Shown here in pieces: positions 62,813 through 64,000 of a stretch of 64,000 nt of DNA (the stretch's first letter is position 1; each line of letters opens with the position of its first letter). The DNA is taken from contig CP154957.1 of NCBI GenBank assembly GCA_039621445.1, positions 4,148,504 to 4,212,503 on the forward strand, in the 5' to 3' direction. Source of the stretch: Euglena gracilis (taxonomy: Eukaryota; Euglenida; Euglenophyceae; Euglenales). The notes beneath the pieces are model-generated. The model was not told where the DNA came from, ran no database searches, and worked only from the letters and a program-made list of their open reading frames with translations. Position numbers and translations under genes: made by a program.

Positions 62813-64000
62813 CCACAACCCGCCCAGAAGGAGGTGGGGGGTCAACCCACCCACTTACCAACCCAAAGCCCACCCCAAATCGACCGAAACCCTTGAAATT
62901 TCCCGGCCCAGCCTTTTTGGCCAGGCAAAATACTGACCCATGGTGTACCCCGGGAGGGGGTTCAGCAGCCCCAACCCACCCACCAACTCTCGGAAACCCA
63001 CCCACCAACACCCCCCGGGGGTATTGGGGGGTTCACACGGGTGTTAAATGAACCTGTGGTCGAGACCCACTTGCCTCACAAGCTCCTCGGGAGGACCACA
63101 AGGGGTAGGGTGCAGACAGGCTGTTGACCCTTTCTCGGCCCGCCACAGGGACAGCAGGGAACAAATATGTCAACAACGTGAAAACGATGCCGCTGGTCGA
63201 AATTGGGTGCTTTCAATTTAGGCATACTATATTTTATTTGGCATGCATCAAACCACATGATATGACATGAGACAATAACACAAATTTTGACTGTATGTTG
63301 AAGAGGCTTTGTGTGTGGCCAGCTCCATTTATATCGATGACTATGCCTTGGACAATCACACCAAAGAAGTTGTCCATCTGCGTCTGGCTGAGAGGTTCAA
63401 TGGGAAGGGAAAACTGTTGCAAAGGCCTGGTCCTGAACCAAACTTCCTGGGAACAGCAACCCGAGACTTCTGGGAATGGATGTGACAGAAAAGAAGCAAC
63501 AGAGAGCAAAAAAAAAAGACACTCAAAAGCGATCACCTTTTGGCGAACCAGCCAACCCTTGTAAAAACCCAAAAATGTACCCTACCGTGGTTGTGCTCAC
63601 CTCCTAATAAGGACGCACCCCCTCCCTGGTGGTCTGGAACTCCTCCCTAAAAAGTGTGCACCTCCCAGCTGGGTTATTGACTGCTTCATTCTCGACCATT
63701 TTGGTATTTCGAGCCACCACTTTTGGGTACCTTCCTAATGAGTATGCGCTCCTGATGACCGGAAACTTCGTTTCTAAGAAATACACTTCTGCGTACTGAC
63801 TGGGGTGCCCAGTATGCCCAGAGCAAATTAGACTTGCTCAGAACTGAACTTTGGGGAGCTTTGGATCCTTTGAACATTCTAATTGAATTTAGAGATTCAG
63901 GGGTGGATTCAGCCCAGGAATGTGTTCCATGCAAATAGCTTTAAAAACCGAAAACGAAAAAAAACATCAACACCAACATCAACATCAACATGCAACCAAC
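62813..64000. other. No gene recognised; (CAACAT)n at the end
   Basis: Homopolymer-rich 62800-63030, then mixed sequence with no supported exon. 63965-63991 is (ACATCA)n. Confidence 0.4.

Overview
The window looks like nuclear DNA of a eukaryote and is almost entirely non-coding. Conserved protein segments appear as short GC3-rich exons separated by kilobases of AT-rich sequence, G/C homopolymer tracts, microsatellites and small palindromic elements. There are no operons, ribosome-binding sites, rRNA genes or CRISPR arrays. My best guess is a euglenozoan, probably a euglenid. Several introns end at a CAG...CTG pair rather than GT-AG, which matches the 'nonconventional' introns known from euglenids and diplonemids. 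This placement is an inference from intron structure; no taxonomic marker gene is present. || Genes: three spliced genes, all on the minus strand, can be pieced together from family homology and reading-frame continuity. (1) An Old Yellow Enzyme / NADH:flavin oxidoreductase, about 26.2 to 15.5 kb, eight recognisable exons. (2) A CmcI ('cephalosporin hydroxylase') family protein, a SAM-methyltransferase-fold protein, about 38.4 to 31.1 kb, possibly with a membrane-anchor exon at 40.6 kb. (3) A subunit resembling TFIIIC tau95 / GTF3C5, with solid exons at 53.5 to 53.3 kb and 49.0 kb and tentative ones at 45.8 to 44.7 kb. The three do not form a pathway. Shared orientation and exon style suggest a unidirectional cluster. 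A broken polyQ-containing ORF that looks like a retroelement gag/ORF1 lies at 0.5 to 2.1 kb (minus strand). A few isolated GC3-rich segments (43.3, 43.7, 59.8 kb) may be exons of unrecognised genes. || Mobile elements: at least ten insertions begin CAGG(G) and end (C)CCTG, have terminal inverted repeats, and most are flanked by direct repeats of 7 or 8 bp. Non-coding families A, D, F and H have 8-bp duplications, perfect at 3.6, 13.7, 20.7, 29.3, 49.9 and 51.4 kb. Three larger elements (11.34-12.61, 47.22-48.20 and 62.03-62.81 kb) have perfect 7-bp duplications, subterminal minisatellites in the same orientation at both ends, and remnants of protein ORFs. One family-A-like element of 105 bp is itself the intron of the TFIIIC-like gene. 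Removing it together with one copy of the target duplication (3 nt before CAG, 5 nt after CTG) restores the frame across a conserved motif exactly. The same rule joins several exons of the other two genes. I read the window as mobile nonconventional introns (introners) together with larger, decaying ORF-bearing relatives. || Other landmarks: long microsatellites ((GT)n about 0.83 kb at 37.4 kb, (AC)n at 13.5, 39.8 and 48.7 kb, (CT)n at 0.7 and 14.9 kb, (AT)n at 5.4 and 60.2 kb), a poly-A block at 23.6-24.25 kb, a poly-G minisatellite at 35.85 kb, and large hairpin arrays at 2.7-3.06 kb and 55.8-58.25 kb.
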